Source: Xylaria sp. FL1777
Taxonomy: Eukaryota; Ascomycota; Sordariomycetes; Xylariales; Xylariaceae
NCBI GenBank assembly: GCA_022578965.1
Contig: MU400953.1
Coordinates: 1-19,094 of the forward strand
Length of the DNA: 19,094 bases
Direction: 5' to 3'
The notes under the pieces were generated by a model, which made no database searches, had not been told where the DNA came from, and worked only from the letters and a program-made list of their open reading frames with translations. Below are positions 1 to 9,949 of this stretch, one piece after another. Position 1 is the first letter of the stretch. Each line of letters starts with the position of its first letter. The position numbers and the translations under genes were made by a program.

Positions 1-1126
1 CTAATATTTAAATAAAATTTAAAAAAAATAATATAAGTTATAATATTACTAATATTTTTATATTTTAAAACAAGCTTTTTATTTTATTTAAATAACTAGC
101 TTTTATTAAATTTAATTTTAAAACATTTAAAGCTTTTAATAAAAAGCTTTATTAAATTAAAAATGTTTATAATATATAATAAATTTAAAAGTTATTTTGT
201 TTTTTTTAGTTTTAAATTTAAAATGCATTTTTATGTTTTATTGCTTTTTTTTAAAATATTTTTACAAATTAGTAAACTAAACATAAATTTTATAATATAA
301 TTAAAGCTAATATATTATTTTTTTATATTATTAAAACATATATAATTATAGCTTTATTATTAAATATATATGTATTTTTAATAAATAATTTTTTATAATA
401 ATTTATTAATATTTATTTTTATAATAATAAAACATAAACTTAAGTAATTAATACTTTTGCTTAATTTAAAATATATATTAGCTATAAATTTATTTTAAAA
501 CAATTAAATAAAATAACTAAACAAAGTTATATATATAATAGCTAATTAATTAATGTTTTAATACTTAAATTAATAAATATATAGCTTAATTTAAAGTATA
601 TTATTTATAATTTAAATGTTATATTTATATATAATAATTTTAACTTTAAAAACAATATTTAAAGTTTTAATATAAGTTATAAAAATATTATATAAAATTT
701 AATTAACTGTTTTATAATTATTAATTTAAATATGTTTAGTTTATTTATATAATTATAATAATATACTATTATTATTTTTTTTAAAAAATAGCTTTTTTTT
801 ATTTAATGCTAATTTTAGCTTATATAAATAAAGCAATTAATTATTTATTAGTTTATGTTATTTATTTTTTATTTAAATTATTACATTTAAAAAAGTTTAC
901 TTTATTTTTAAATATTATATAATTATAAAATAACATTAGCTATATTTTAAAAACTTTTATTATTTATAAAAATAAAAAAAAATTATTTAAAATATATTAA
1001 GTTTATAATACTTTATTTAATATTATTTTAAATTATTAAAACTATAATAAATAAATTATAATAATATATAAAAATCAAAAAACTACATTTTTTATTTAAG
1101 CTATAACATTATTTATAAGCAAGTTA
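1..1126. other. Unassigned very AT-rich DNA
   Basis: No gene, RNA or complete element was recognised here. Remaining G and C are mostly in AGCT and GCT contexts, as in the degraded elements further right, so this is probably heavily mutated transposon DNA. There are small A/T hairpins, for example around 120-170, but nothing that identifies a family. It ends at the left inverted end of the Fot1-like element. Confidence 0.5.
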
Positions 1127-1630
1127 TATATTTAAGCAAATTATGCACTTTTTATTACACTTTAATATTTAACTTTTAATAACTTTATAACTAAAGCAAA
1201 TATTATTAAAAATTAATCGGATTTTATTTTATTACTTATTTTTATATTTTTATTATAAGTTCTTAAATTATAGCTAGTTTTATTGCATTGTTTATAACGT
1301 TATTAGCGCAATAAACTTAGTTTACTATTATTATAATTTTTTAATGTTTATAACTATATTAAATTTTCCGTATTTTTTTAAGCAATTAAATTAGTTATAT
1401 TTTTTATAATAAAACTATTTTTGTTTTATAAGCGCTTTCTTTTATTTTTTTAGCGCTTATTAAATGCTTTATTTGCTTTATAAAGCTTTTAGTTTTTATT
1501 GCTTATAAAAGTTAATTAATATGCTAATATTTAATTTAACTTTGTAAGCTAGTTAATAGCGCTTAAAATTAGCTTTAAAAAGCTTTTTTAATAACTAAAG
1601 ATTTAACTTTTAATAAAAGTTAATTATATA

Positions 1631-1980
1631 TAAAGTTAGTAATTTAGTCCTTAGTATAAAAACTAAATTAGTCCGGACTAAAGACTAATTAGTTTTTAGT
1701 TATTAAAATTTTAAACTAGTTAGTCTTTAGTTTAAACTAACTAGTTTTTAATTATTAAAAAAAAAAACTAGTTAGTTTTTAGTTTAAACTAATTAGTTTT
1801 TAATTACTTTAAAAAAAAACTAGTTAGTTTTTAGTTTAAACTAACTAGTTTTTAATCACTTTAAAAAAAAACTAATTAGTTTTTAGTTTAAACTAACTAG
1901 TTTTTAATCACCTCGAAAAAAAACTAATTAGTTTTTAGTTTTAGTCCAGACTAATTAATTTGGACTAATTATTAACCCTA
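1631..1980. mobile_element. hAT-type MITE, 350 bp, inserted in the Fot1 transposase
   Basis: The left end TAAAGTTAGTAATTTAGTCC and the inverted right end TAGGGTTAATAATTAGTCC are near-identical and start with the (C/T)AGGGTT signature of many hAT ends; two G-to-A changes explain TAAAG versus TAGGG. There is no coding capacity. The interior is an array of palindromic CTAGTTAG/AACTAATT motifs with A-tracts. Fot1 transposase sequence is recognisable on both sides, so this is a clean insertion. Its left 25 bases match those at 6242 in 22 positions, so the two belong to one family. Confidence 0.85.
1680..1945. repeat. 52-bp palindromic tandem array inside the MITE
   Basis: Equivalent cytosines of the repeated AACTAGTTAG/AACTAATTAG motif fall at 1715, 1768, 1820, 1872 and 1924, giving spacings of 53, 52, 52 and 52. 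Each unit holds two self-complementary stretches and a run of 8-11 adenines. The array probably represents subterminal binding motifs for the transposase, or a structure-forming core; that role is inferred. Confidence 0.85.
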
Positions 1981-3302
1981 ATTATATGCTTGCTTTTTTA
2001 GCAGTTTTTAGCATATAGGAAACTTAAAGTTTAAGCAAGTTAACACTATTAAAAATTAGCGTTAATAATAATAACTATATATTTAGCTTTAAAATTATTG
2101 CTTGCAAATTATAAAGCATTAATTTTAACTTTTAAAAACCTTTTTTAATGTTCGATTTTATAAAAGTAATAAAGTAAGCTTTTTTAAACGCAATAAAAAA
2201 CTTAGGCTTAATAATATAATTAATATATAACTTAATAAATTTATTAATTTAATAACTATATGCTTGCTTTAATAAATTATAAAGCTTAACATTAAGTAAT
2301 TAAATTAAATACAATAAATAAAAAAGGAAAACAATAGTTATAATGTTTTATTTTTTGGAAAACTTTTTAAATTTAGCTAATATATAACTTTTATATTAGT
2401 TTAGCACTAATAACTAATATATGCTTTTTTAAAACAGCTAAATATATTTTTTAAAATATTTTGCTTATTTTAATCTTATATTATTGTTTGTTTATTTATT
2501 AAAACTAGTATTAAATACTTAATCTATTAAAAAGTTAATGTTTTTATATTAATGCTAAAAATAAAAAGCGCTTTAAAAAATAATATATAAAAAAATAAAT
2601 AAACTATATAAATTAATTAAATAAATTATTATTAATTATTCTTTATTATTAAGCTATACTGCTTTACGCTTTTTATATTAATTAGCGTATATAATAATTA
2701 TATATGCGTAAATTTAACTTATTATAAACTTAGTTTTGTTAAAATTTTAAACATTGTTATTTAAAATGCTATATTGCGTTTTTATATATATATAACGCTT
2801 AAACTACGCGCTAATAATCTTTAGATCTTCGCATAATGCTTTTTAATAATTATAAGCATGCATAAACTACGTTTTAAGCTTTTTTTAATAATTAATAAAG
2901 TTATAAGCTTAGTACTTGCTAATAAGCAATACATTTTATAAATTAAACAAAAGATTAGCTATATTTTTTATAGTAACATAAAAAAAAAATCTTTGCTTAT
3001 TTAAATTAATAATATAGTTAAAAAGCACGTTTTTTTTAATTAAATTAAGTTTATATATATTAGTGCAAGTTTTGTTTTTTGCAGTATGTTTTTTAATGCG
3101 ATTATATATTATTAAAGATAAAACGTTATAAATTTTAAAAGCGTGTTAAATGCTAATTTTTTTAAATGATTAAATAGCTTAAATAACAAAAAGAATTTTA
3201 GCTTTTTTAAATTCTATAAACATTGTTTTATTATAAAGTTATTATATAACAAAAATAAAATGTATGCATTAATTAAAAAAGTGCACAATTTGCTTAAATG
3301 TA

Positions 3303-5205
3303 TATATTATATTATTAATAACCTGCTGTGCTACTTTGTAGCGCGGTTTTTTTACTTGTATACTTATAAATAAAACTATATAAAAAGCTAAATAAAAACT
3401 TTATGTAATAATGTTTATGCTACTACTTCGAAGTTTTTTTACTTTATAATAACTAGTTTTTATTAATTAGCTTATTAAATAGAAAATAATAGTTAAAAAG
3501 CAGAAAAACTTTTTTTAAAGCTTTTAAACCTTTTGCTTTTTTAAAAAGCGCACAAAAGCTTTTTTTTTGTTTTTTAAAACTTCTAAAAAAGCGCTTTTGC
3601 TTTTTTTGCTAGTTTTTTCTTTATTTTTTGCTTTTTTTCTTCTTTTTTTATTTCTTTTTATTTTAACTGCTTTATTATATATTGCTATTTTATTAGTAAT
3701 AAATAGCTACTTTATAATATTATTTGCAATTTTAAGCTTTTTTATAACTAGTTATAAGTTTTTATTAATTTATAGCAGCTTAACTATAAAGCTTTTTTAT
3801 AGCTGCTTTTTTTTATTTTTTAATAAGTTATAATATAAAACTATATGCTAAAAATTTTTTTTTTTTATATATATTTGCAAAAAAGCGTAAAAAAACCTAA
3901 AACTTTTTTTTTATATAAAAACGCTTTTAGCTTTATTTTTTTAATGCATATTTATATTATTATAGCTACTTTATGCTTTAATAATTTGCTATATTTTTTA
4001 AAAGTTTTATTTTTATTAAGCTTTTGCTTAATTATTATTAAATAGCTACTGCTTATTTTAGTTTAGCTTTATTTGCTTATTTATTTTTTTTTTAGTATAA
4101 TTTTAAGTTTTTTTTTTTTAATTACTTTTTTTGCTAAAAATTTAAAACTAACGTTAAATCTTTTTTAGCTATGCTTTTATTATTGCTTATAAGCTTGCTT
4201 TTTGTTTAGTTTTTAGCTTTTTAAGCTTTTATATTTTAAATAAAGGTTTTAATTTTTTTTGTTGCTTTTTAAATCGATTTTTTAGCTATTAAGCTTTTTA
4301 TGCAATATTTATAAGCTATTATTTTATTACTAAAATACAAGTTAATAAAAAAAATCTTTATTTTAATTTTTAAATGTTTTATTTTAATTGCTTTAAAAGC
4401 TTTAGTTATATATTTAAAGCACTTATTTTAAGTTATTACTAGTAAATTAACAATACTTTTTGCTTTATTTTTTTTAAAGTTTTTATGCTAAGTTATTATG
4501 TTATAAACTAAAGTACTTTATATTATTATAATATATATTTGCTTTACTTTTGCTATACTACTGCTTTATATAAAGTTTTATAGCTTAATTATTATATATA
4601 ATTAAATGCTTAATTTTTTTTTAAGCTTTACTAAGTATTTTTTTTATTTTATATTTTTATTAAACTATATTTTTAAAAACTTTGCGCTGTTTTTTAAGTA
4701 TATTATTATATTAAAAAGATGTATTATTTATATAAGCGCTGTTTTACTGCTAAAAAAATGCATTAATTTGCTTTTTTATAATATAAACTTTATTTTATGT
4801 TATTTTGCTTAACTTTTATATGTTTTTTATGCTGCTTTTAAAGCTTTGCAGTTTTGCTTTATATTTAAGTTTACTATAATAAAGTTAGTATTATTAATAA
4901 AGCTAACTATTATTAGCTTTTAATGTACTGCAAAATTGTTATAAAATATTAAAATATACAAAAAATAAAAAAAAAATAAAAGCAAAAACCTTTAAAAAAC
5001 TTTAGCTTTTAATGCTATTAGCTAAAATACTGCTTTATTAAAGCAAAAACACACTATATAATTTAATATAAAAAAGTTTACTTATATAATTATTTAAAAA
5101 AAAAAGCTCTTTTATTATAAAATATATATTATTTTCTTTTTATTAATAGTATTAAAAGCTTTTGTAATGTTTAGCTATAATAAAAATATTATGCTTTTTT
5201 TATTA
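3303..5205 (-). mobile_element. 5'-truncated LINE copy (Tad-like non-LTR retrotransposon)
   Basis: This segment is the reverse complement, with scattered mostly transition differences, of about 12998-14882. Matching positions sum to 18202-18204 throughout, so the two copies have almost no net indel over 1.85 kb. On the minus strand it starts inside the reverse transcriptase domain just before the L-N-I...K-A-F-N motif (Asn codon at 5171-5169) and runs to the LINE 3' end at 3321, followed by an AT-rich tail of TAA/TATA type (3303-3320). Loss of the 5' part with a kept 3' end and simple tail is the typical product of incomplete target-primed reverse transcription. No target duplication was found, possibly because the Fot1 element abuts the tail. 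The plus-strand Phe/Leu-rich open frames here (for example 3567-3833) are antisense and not genes. Confidence 0.82.
3326..3346 (-). other. LINE 3'-end hairpin, decayed copy
   Basis: Arms 3326-3332 and 3340-3346 surround a 7-base loop. The stem has acquired two G-T pairs relative to the perfect version at 14857-14877. It lies 5 bases from the LINE terminus and may be the 3' structure recognised by the element's reverse transcriptase. Confidence 0.6.
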
Positions 5206-6241
5206 GGAATTAATACAAACACATAAAGAATTAATATAAACACATGATTTTACAAACATATAATGCTTTTATTAGCTTAATTAAAAAACGGACTTTATAG
5301 TACTTCCTGCTTTAATAAACTTACTTCTTACTTTTATGCAACTAATTAAATTTCTAGCTTAATTCTTTTTTTAATAGTATTATTTTTATGCAGACTTTTT
5401 AATACAGGTATTATAATGAACTATTTATATAACGTATTAGCTTTTAAATATTAATATTTTATATGTTATAACAGTAGTTTTTACTTGTAGAACATTATTA
5501 AACTACTGCAAACAGTTGTATTAAATATTTATTAATTTAATTATTTTAGCTTTTATTAACTTTTTTGCCTTTAAATATTAAGCTACATTTAACGCTTGCT
5601 AAACTTACTACTTGTAGTTTTTTTTACTTTAAGCATTATTAATTAACTACGTGTTTAACGCTAAGTAAAAAAATAACTATTGCTTTTTTTAGTACTGCTA
5701 TATTAGCTTTTGTTTTACTTAAGCTTAACTAAAGTTAACTTGTTTTAGCTATTTAATAAGCAACTTTATTTTTAGCTTGTTAGCTATTTTTTTAAAGCTT
5801 TGCTTAGTAGTTTACTTAGTTTAATCGTAAGCTTACTAAAAATTGCTTTTGCAAAGTTCTTTAGTTAATTATAAAACATTATAGCAATTTTAAAGTTATA
5901 AATTCGTTTGTATATATTTTTTAATAATAATTCTTATAACCTTTAACATAAATAAATATTTAATTTATTAAAAAAGCCTGTATATATTAGCTTAAAATAA
6001 ACCTTATAACAACATAAAATCTTAAGTTTAATAAAAACTAAACAGTTATTAATACAATATTTAAGGTTTATTAAAAAAAGGTTATTTATGTTTAATATAA
6101 TTTTATAAGCAATTTAATATTGCTAGTTAAATAAGTTAAGCCTTTTTAAAGCTATAACTATTTAAAGCTTATTTAAGTAATTAAAAAACAATAATAAATA
6201 TTTGCGTTAAGTTAAAGCTTTATTTTAAGCATAAGCTTATT
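5206..6241. other. Unassigned AT-rich DNA between LINE and hAT-like end
   Basis: No protein family was recognised on either strand. The minus strand is Lys/Gln-rich in translation with many stops, which suggests a degraded transposon protein. Near the left edge a 21-base stretch starting GAATTAATA is directly repeated, at 5207-5227 and 5228-5248, right at the LINE truncation point. Retained G and C are largely in GpC, as in the LINE. Confidence 0.45.
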
Positions 6242-6565
6242 TAGGGTTAGTAAATTAGTCCTTAGTTTAAATATTAGCCTAGTATATACTAAGCTAGTAT
6301 TAGTATTAGTTCGGAAAAAAAAATACTAGGCTAGTATGAACTAATACTAGCCTAGTATTAGTCCGGGAAAAAAAATACTAGGCTAGTATTAGTCCGTACT
6401 AAGCTAGTATTAGTTCGGCTAAAAAAATACTAAGCTAGTATTAGTTCGTACTAAGCTAGTATTAGTCCGGCTAAAAAAATACTAAGCTAGTATAAACTAA
6501 TACTAGCTTAGTATTAGTTCATACTAGCTTAGTATTTGTACTAAGGTAATATTTTTAAAGTTTTT
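6242..6565. mobile_element. hAT terminus or second MITE of the same family
   Basis: It begins TAGGGTTAGTAAATTAGTCC, matching the MITE end at 1631 in 22 of 25 bases. The interior (about 6300-6540) holds palindromic ACTAGGCTAGT/ACTAAGCTAGT motifs with CCGG and A-tracts, repeating every 52 bp. ACTAAGG at 6540-6546 matches the inner part of an inverted right end, but the expected outer AACCCTA and an 8-bp duplication of AGCTTATT are not seen. Two readings remain: a MITE of about 320 bp with a ruined right end, or the 3' terminus of the hAT element whose transposase lies at 7373-9744. Location, length and array favour the MITE reading slightly. Confidence 0.65.
6300..6500. repeat. 52-bp palindromic tandem array
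   Basis: Equivalent cytosines in AATACTA fall at 6326, 6378, 6430 and 6482, spacing exactly 52. Each unit has an A-tract of 7-9, two ACTAxGCTAGT palindromes and a TTCG or TCCG(G) spacer. The unit sequence differs from that at 1680-1945 although the period is the same. Confidence 0.85.
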
Positions 6566-6689
6566 TTTAAATATTTAAATAATATAAAGCTTTTTATGTT
6601 TAAATATAGCTATTTTAATTTTTATTAAACTTTATTTAATATACTTATTATATAAAAGGTTTAATTTTTTATTTTTATAAGTATTATTT

Positions 6690-7275
6690 TAGCTAATATA
6701 ATAAAGTTAATATATTTAACACCGCTTAAATTTATAATTTATTATTACACTAAAATAAAATTAATATGTATATTATTTATTTAGTATTTTAATTTTCTAA
6801 CTTTTTTAACTTTGTTGAATTCTAAAAAACACTTTACTGTTATAAAAATTATAAGCTGTTATTTTTTTACTAATATTTTAGCTTTTATAACAACTTTAAT
6901 ATATTTAGAAATGTTATAATTTATAATTTATTATTACACTAAAATAAAATTTATATATAAGTTATTTACTTAGTATTTTAACTTTTTAACTTTTTTAACC
7001 TTGTTAAACTTTAAAAAACACTTTGTTACAATAAAAATTATAAGCTGTTATTTCTTTACTAATATTTTAGCGTTTATAACAGCTTTAGTATATTTAAAAA
7101 TGCTATAATTTATAGTTTATTATTACACTAAAATAAAATTAATATGTATATTATTTACTTAGTACTTTAATTTTCTAACTTTTTTAACTTTGTTAAACTT
7201 TAAAAAATACTTTGTTTTTATAAAAACTATAACCTGTTTTTATTTTTACTAATTTTATAGCTTTTATAATAACTT
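6690..7275. repeat. 189-bp tandem repeat, three copies
   Basis: The motif ATTATTACACTAAAATAAAA starts at 6741, 6930 and 7119, a constant spacing of 189. Copies differ by point changes, mostly transitions. The array lies just downstream of the hAT transposase stop codon (minus strand) and could be part of that element's 3' region or an independent satellite. No open frame is maintained across copies. Confidence 0.85.
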
Positions 7276-7651
7276 AAACATAATTAAAAATCATTTTTTT
7301 TATTTTATTATATTGCTGAAAAAAAGTTTTTATTTTATTTAAATAAACTATAAAAATAGCTATTTTAACATTTTATTCTTTATTTTTCTTTAGTTCTTCC
7401 TTTTTACTTTTACTTTTTACCTTTTTTAGTAATTTATTTAAATTTTTAATTTTTTAGCTTTTTAATAAAGTTAGCTAGCTAACTGTTTTTAAACTTAGTC
7501 TATTTTTATTTTTAGTAATAATATTACTAGAAATGGAAAAAACCCGTTTAATAAATACTAAAGTAGCTAGAATAGCTAAATATTTTCTAGCTATTATTAA
7601 TAAAATTAAAAATCGTAAAGCGTTATTTTTCTAAAATTCTAATGGATTTAA

Positions 7652-7706
7652 CTAATAATAATAATTAGTTTAAACTTAAATAAGTAATAATTTTATATAA
7701 ACATAC
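7652..7706 (-). other. Intron, hAT transposase (last)
   Basis: 55 bp, donor GTATGT, branch-like AACTAAT, acceptor TTATTAG. It joins ...LYKK to LNPLEF in phase 0; without removal the frame is lost before the dimerisation domain. Confidence 0.8.
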
Positions 7707-7884
7707 TTTTTTATATAGAATATTTTTATTTAAATAAACAATATATTCTGTTTTATTATGGCTTTTTAAATGATTTAAATAAAACTTTTTTTTAGACTTT
7801 GAAGTACTTAAATCGCTATTATTTAAATTTTTTTGGTTTTTTAGTTTATTAATTAAAACATTAATATCTGAAATGTTATGTATT

Positions 7885-7916
7885 CTTTAAAGCTTAATAA
7901 AATAATTAGTATAATA

Positions 7917-7949
<33 letters not shown>

Positions 7950-7962
7950 AATTAAAACTTAC
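7885..7962 (-). other. Intron, hAT transposase
   Basis: Donor GTAAGT at 7962 and a TACTAAT branch site. Two acceptor AGs lie close together, at 7893 and 7885; only the one at 7885 (78-bp intron) keeps the downstream open frame. Confidence 0.75.
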
Positions 7963-8195
7963 TTTTGAAATTCCTTTTTAAATATACTTATAATATTGTT
8001 ATAACTTTTTAGATACTAAAATAATAAATTATTATGTTGAAAATGAAGTGTTTTAAACCTTGGGTTTAAAATAGTACTTAAAATATAAGGTTTATAATTT
8101 TTTATATTTAAAGGTGTTAAAGTGCGTAAAAAATAAGTTTTTAACTTATTTATTCCAGATTTAATAGCAGTTATTAAATTAGATAAACTAGGTTC

Positions 8196-8250
8196 CTAAA
8201 AGATTTATTAGTATAATATATTAAATAAACTATAAATAATAAATACTTAC
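8196..8250 (-). other. Intron, hAT transposase
   Basis: 55 bp with donor GTAAGT, branch TACTAAT and acceptor TTTTAG, phase 0. It separates the segment ending in QQTPSL from the segment starting EPSLSNLI. Confidence 0.85.
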
Positions 8251-8579
8251 TAAACTTGGGGTTTGTTGAATTTTTTGTTTTGTTATATAAATAAATTTTT
8301 CAAGGTTTTTATATATTTTATAAATATATAATAAACCTAAAGGTAAAGTTATATAAACTTTACTTTGTAATTTAACTGAAGGTTTTAAAAAAATACTAAA
8401 TAACTTTTAAAGTTGTTTAGTAATATACTAATTATATTGGTTTAAAAACTTCGATTAAAATTTAAGATTGGTTGTATTTTGATTAATATAATCTAAAGGC
8501 TCTTTAAATTCAAGAAAAACAGTTAACATTTTATATGTTGAATTTTACTTTGTAGTATTATTTAGTTTATATAAATTAG

Positions 8580-8625
8580 CTTATTAACATAATAACATAA
8601 AACCAAATATAATAATTATAAATAC
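8580..8625 (-). other. Intron, hAT transposase
   Basis: 46 bp, donor GTATTT, acceptor AATAAG; the branch site is weak. Phase 1 joining gives KIPL-T-NLYKLNNTTK*NSTY, which restores the expected lead into the (W)NSTY motif. Confidence 0.65.
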
Positions 8626-8766
8626 TTAGTGGGATTTTTTTTTTGTTATAATTTAAAGGTAAATTATTATTTCTTTTTGCTAAAAGAATACTATTCTTTA
8701 ATAAATCGCATATTTTAGTAGTATATTTAGTTATAACAACTAATCTTTGAATTCGTGTAATTAAAG

Positions 8767-8821
8767 CTATTATAATTATTAGTATAAAGTAATAAATAAT
8801 AATAATAATAAATTAACTTAC
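8767..8821 (-). other. Intron, hAT transposase
   Basis: 55 bp, donor GTAAGT, branch TACTAAT, acceptor TAATAG. Removing it links QEI to a further 46-codon stretch free of stops in the same frame. Confidence 0.85.
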
Positions 8822-9054
8822 GAATTTCTTGGTTTTCGTTATTATTATTTCGAGAATTATTAATATAACGTAATAATTTATTGGCCTTTTGTTGTTTTAA
8901 TATGTATTTTTTAAGAATAACTTGAACAATTATATTAATAACATAAAAACTGCAACAAATATTGTTATTAAAGTTCTTTTTAGTTAAATTATAATAATTT
9001 TTACTAAAAGACTTTAAAAACATATTATTGTTTTTAGCGTTATTTTTAGTAATA

Positions 9055-9116
9055 CTATATAATAATTAGTTATTATGTTTATTAATAAATATAAAGTTAA
9101 AATAAAATATAAATAC
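9055..9116 (-). other. Intron, hAT transposase
   Basis: 62 bp, donor GTATTT, branch ACTAAT, acceptor TATATAG. Phase 2 joining yields NNIFNITKNNAKNNN, the usual context of the second catalytic Asp in hAT transposases. Confidence 0.75.
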
Positions 9117-9437
9117 TTAAAAATATTGTTTAAAGTAATACTTAGATAAAGTTGTAATATATTTAAAAATAAGTTAAATATATTTAAACTAGTATGCTGT
9201 TTTGTTATTTTTTTAAAACTAATTAACTTATAAATTAAGTTAAAATTAGAATTAATATAATAAATAATAACCTTTATAAAGGCTGTTTATAAATTAGAAG
9301 TCCAAATGTTAAAAATAATAGAAAATACTTTATTATTTTTAATAGTTAAGTCTAAGTTAATATTAAAGTTAATTAAAGAGCTATTAAATGTTGCTTTTAA
9401 AATAATCTTTATTTTATAGCGGTTTATAATAAAATCG

Positions 9438-9483
9438 CTATATAAAAATTAGTATAATAATTAATAATAAAAGTATATAATAC
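9438..9483 (-). other. Probable intron, hAT transposase (first resolved)
   Basis: 46 bp, donor GTATTA, branch TACTAAT, acceptor TATATAG. The acceptor side is convincing; the donor is less so because the upstream exon is poorly preserved. Confidence 0.55.
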
Positions 9484-9869
9484 GTATAGTTTAAAATAAT
9501 TTATTAAATCTTAAAAAGATTTAAAATTAATAACATTAAAAAAAAGGTTATTACTAATAATAAAATTTAAAATTTTATTATTAATAATATTTTTTTGGTT
9601 AATATTTTAAAGTATATAATTTTAAGGTTGTTTTTAATTAGCAAGTAAAAAAGAGTTATTTTTGTTAGTTATTTTGGTTTTTAAATAAATTAAATATTAA
9701 TAATAAGCAAATAAACAATATAAATAAATAAATAATATAAAGAAAATATAAACTTATTAGACCTTTTTTGAATTCTTTACACTCGATTATAACTTTATGA
9801 GTTCAAGCTTAATCATTAAATAATTAAAATTGCTAAAATTAGCGTAGCAACTTTTATTTACTAAGTAAG

Positions 9870-9893
9870 TTGCACTTTATTTGCAAAGTGCAA
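9870..9893. other. Perfect 9-bp hairpin in LINE 5' leader
   Basis: TTGCACTTT (9870-9878) and AAAGTGCAA (9885-9893) are exact inverted repeats around a 6-base loop. Perfect survival in heavily mutated DNA is notable, but the role is unknown. Confidence 0.6.
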
Positions 9894-9949
9894 ATATAAT
9901 AAAAAACAGAGAAATAGTATTAAATAACTTATTTGTTAAAAACGTAATT

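Larger units (their letters stand above)
1623..1988. repeat. 8-bp target duplication pair of hAT MITE
   Basis: ATTATATA at 1623-1630 and ATTATATG at 1981-1988 flank the MITE. They differ by one transition in the last base, as expected after RIP-like mutation. Eight bases is the duplication length of hAT transposons. Confidence 0.82.
1240..3223 (-). pseudogene. Fot1/pogo-like DDE transposase relic
   Basis: It would cut and paste the element as a DDE/D transposase after binding the inverted ends. From the ATG at 3223 one frame runs, apart from stops, through an N-terminal helix-turn-helix region, then a block readable as KALCEDLKIIS (family: RALCEDP.vI..WF), then NFNKTKF at about residues 160-166 (family: NFDETGF) and NNKE* (family GNREW). 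Further on are L-L-N-V (family PLDV) and KPKFFIAFKKAYFITF near 2206-2160. The catalytic Asp of NFDETGF is Asn (codon AAC at 2740-2738), a G-to-A change. There are many stops at Trp/Gln positions and at least one small indel near 2330. The coding region is split by the MITE at 1631-1980; a Lys-rich C-terminal tail resumes below 1623 and fades near 1240. Inactive; family assignment is confident, the 3' limit is not. Confidence 0.8.
1127..3302 (-). mobile_element. Fot1/pogo-like DNA transposon (Tc1/mariner superfamily), degraded, with nested MITE
   Basis: The two ends carry matching inverted sequences. TTTAAGCAAATTATGCAC at 1131-1148 pairs with the reverse complement of 3281-3298, differing only by one A/G transition; similarity continues outward through TA-rich bases and inward through a T-run. 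They enclose a minus-strand transposase relic. The span is about 2.18 kb; removing the 350-bp MITE and one 8-bp duplication leaves about 1.8 kb, the usual size of Fot1 elements. A TA target site is plausible because both ends are flanked by TATA, but the exact terminal base cannot be fixed. The right end abuts the 3' tail of the neighbouring LINE copy. Confidence 0.82.
7373..9744 (-). pseudogene. hAT transposase relic, catalytic and dimerisation domains, seven inferred introns
   Basis: This encoded a hAT-family transposase. Inferred exons (minus strand) are 9437-9117, 9054-8822, 8766-8626, 8579-8251, 8195-7963, 7884-7707 and 7651-7373; joining them keeps one phase for about 571 residues. Landmarks in order: F-N-I-W-T-S (family FD.WTS; codon 9310-9308), N-N-A-K-N-N-N (family DNASNN; 9044-9042), CCSFYVINIIVQ (family RC.GHviNLvvq), TTK*NSTYKML (family TRWNSTY), ILNPRFK (family LDPR.K), then LNPLEF*, IARKYLAI and KRVFS (family ARkYLaI...ERvFS), the C-terminal dimerisation domain. 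Both visible catalytic Asp are Asn. Nine in-frame stops replace mostly expected Trp or Gln. Upstream of 9484 the frame is hard to follow; the BED-finger part lies beyond the LINE at 14913-15068. Inactive. Confidence 0.88.

Noticed and set aside
1650..1945. CRISPR-like array
   Set aside because: Units are contiguous palindromic tandem repeats without unique spacers and lie inside a MITE.
3567..3833. Open frame for an 88-residue Phe/Leu-rich, membrane-like protein, also present at 14370-14636 (minus), and similar ones at 3845-4045, 4606-4812 and 13390-13596
   Set aside because: They lie antisense to the LINE ORF2. The Lys/Asn-rich coding strand read backwards gives Phe/Leu/Ile codons, which mimics membrane proteins. 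Conservation between the two copies follows from LINE homology.
8727..9023. 98-residue minus-strand open frame taken as a stand-alone gene
   Set aside because: It is part of the hAT transposase: residues 1-67 are coding exon, and beyond that it reads into the intron at 8821-8767. The ATG at 9023 is internal.
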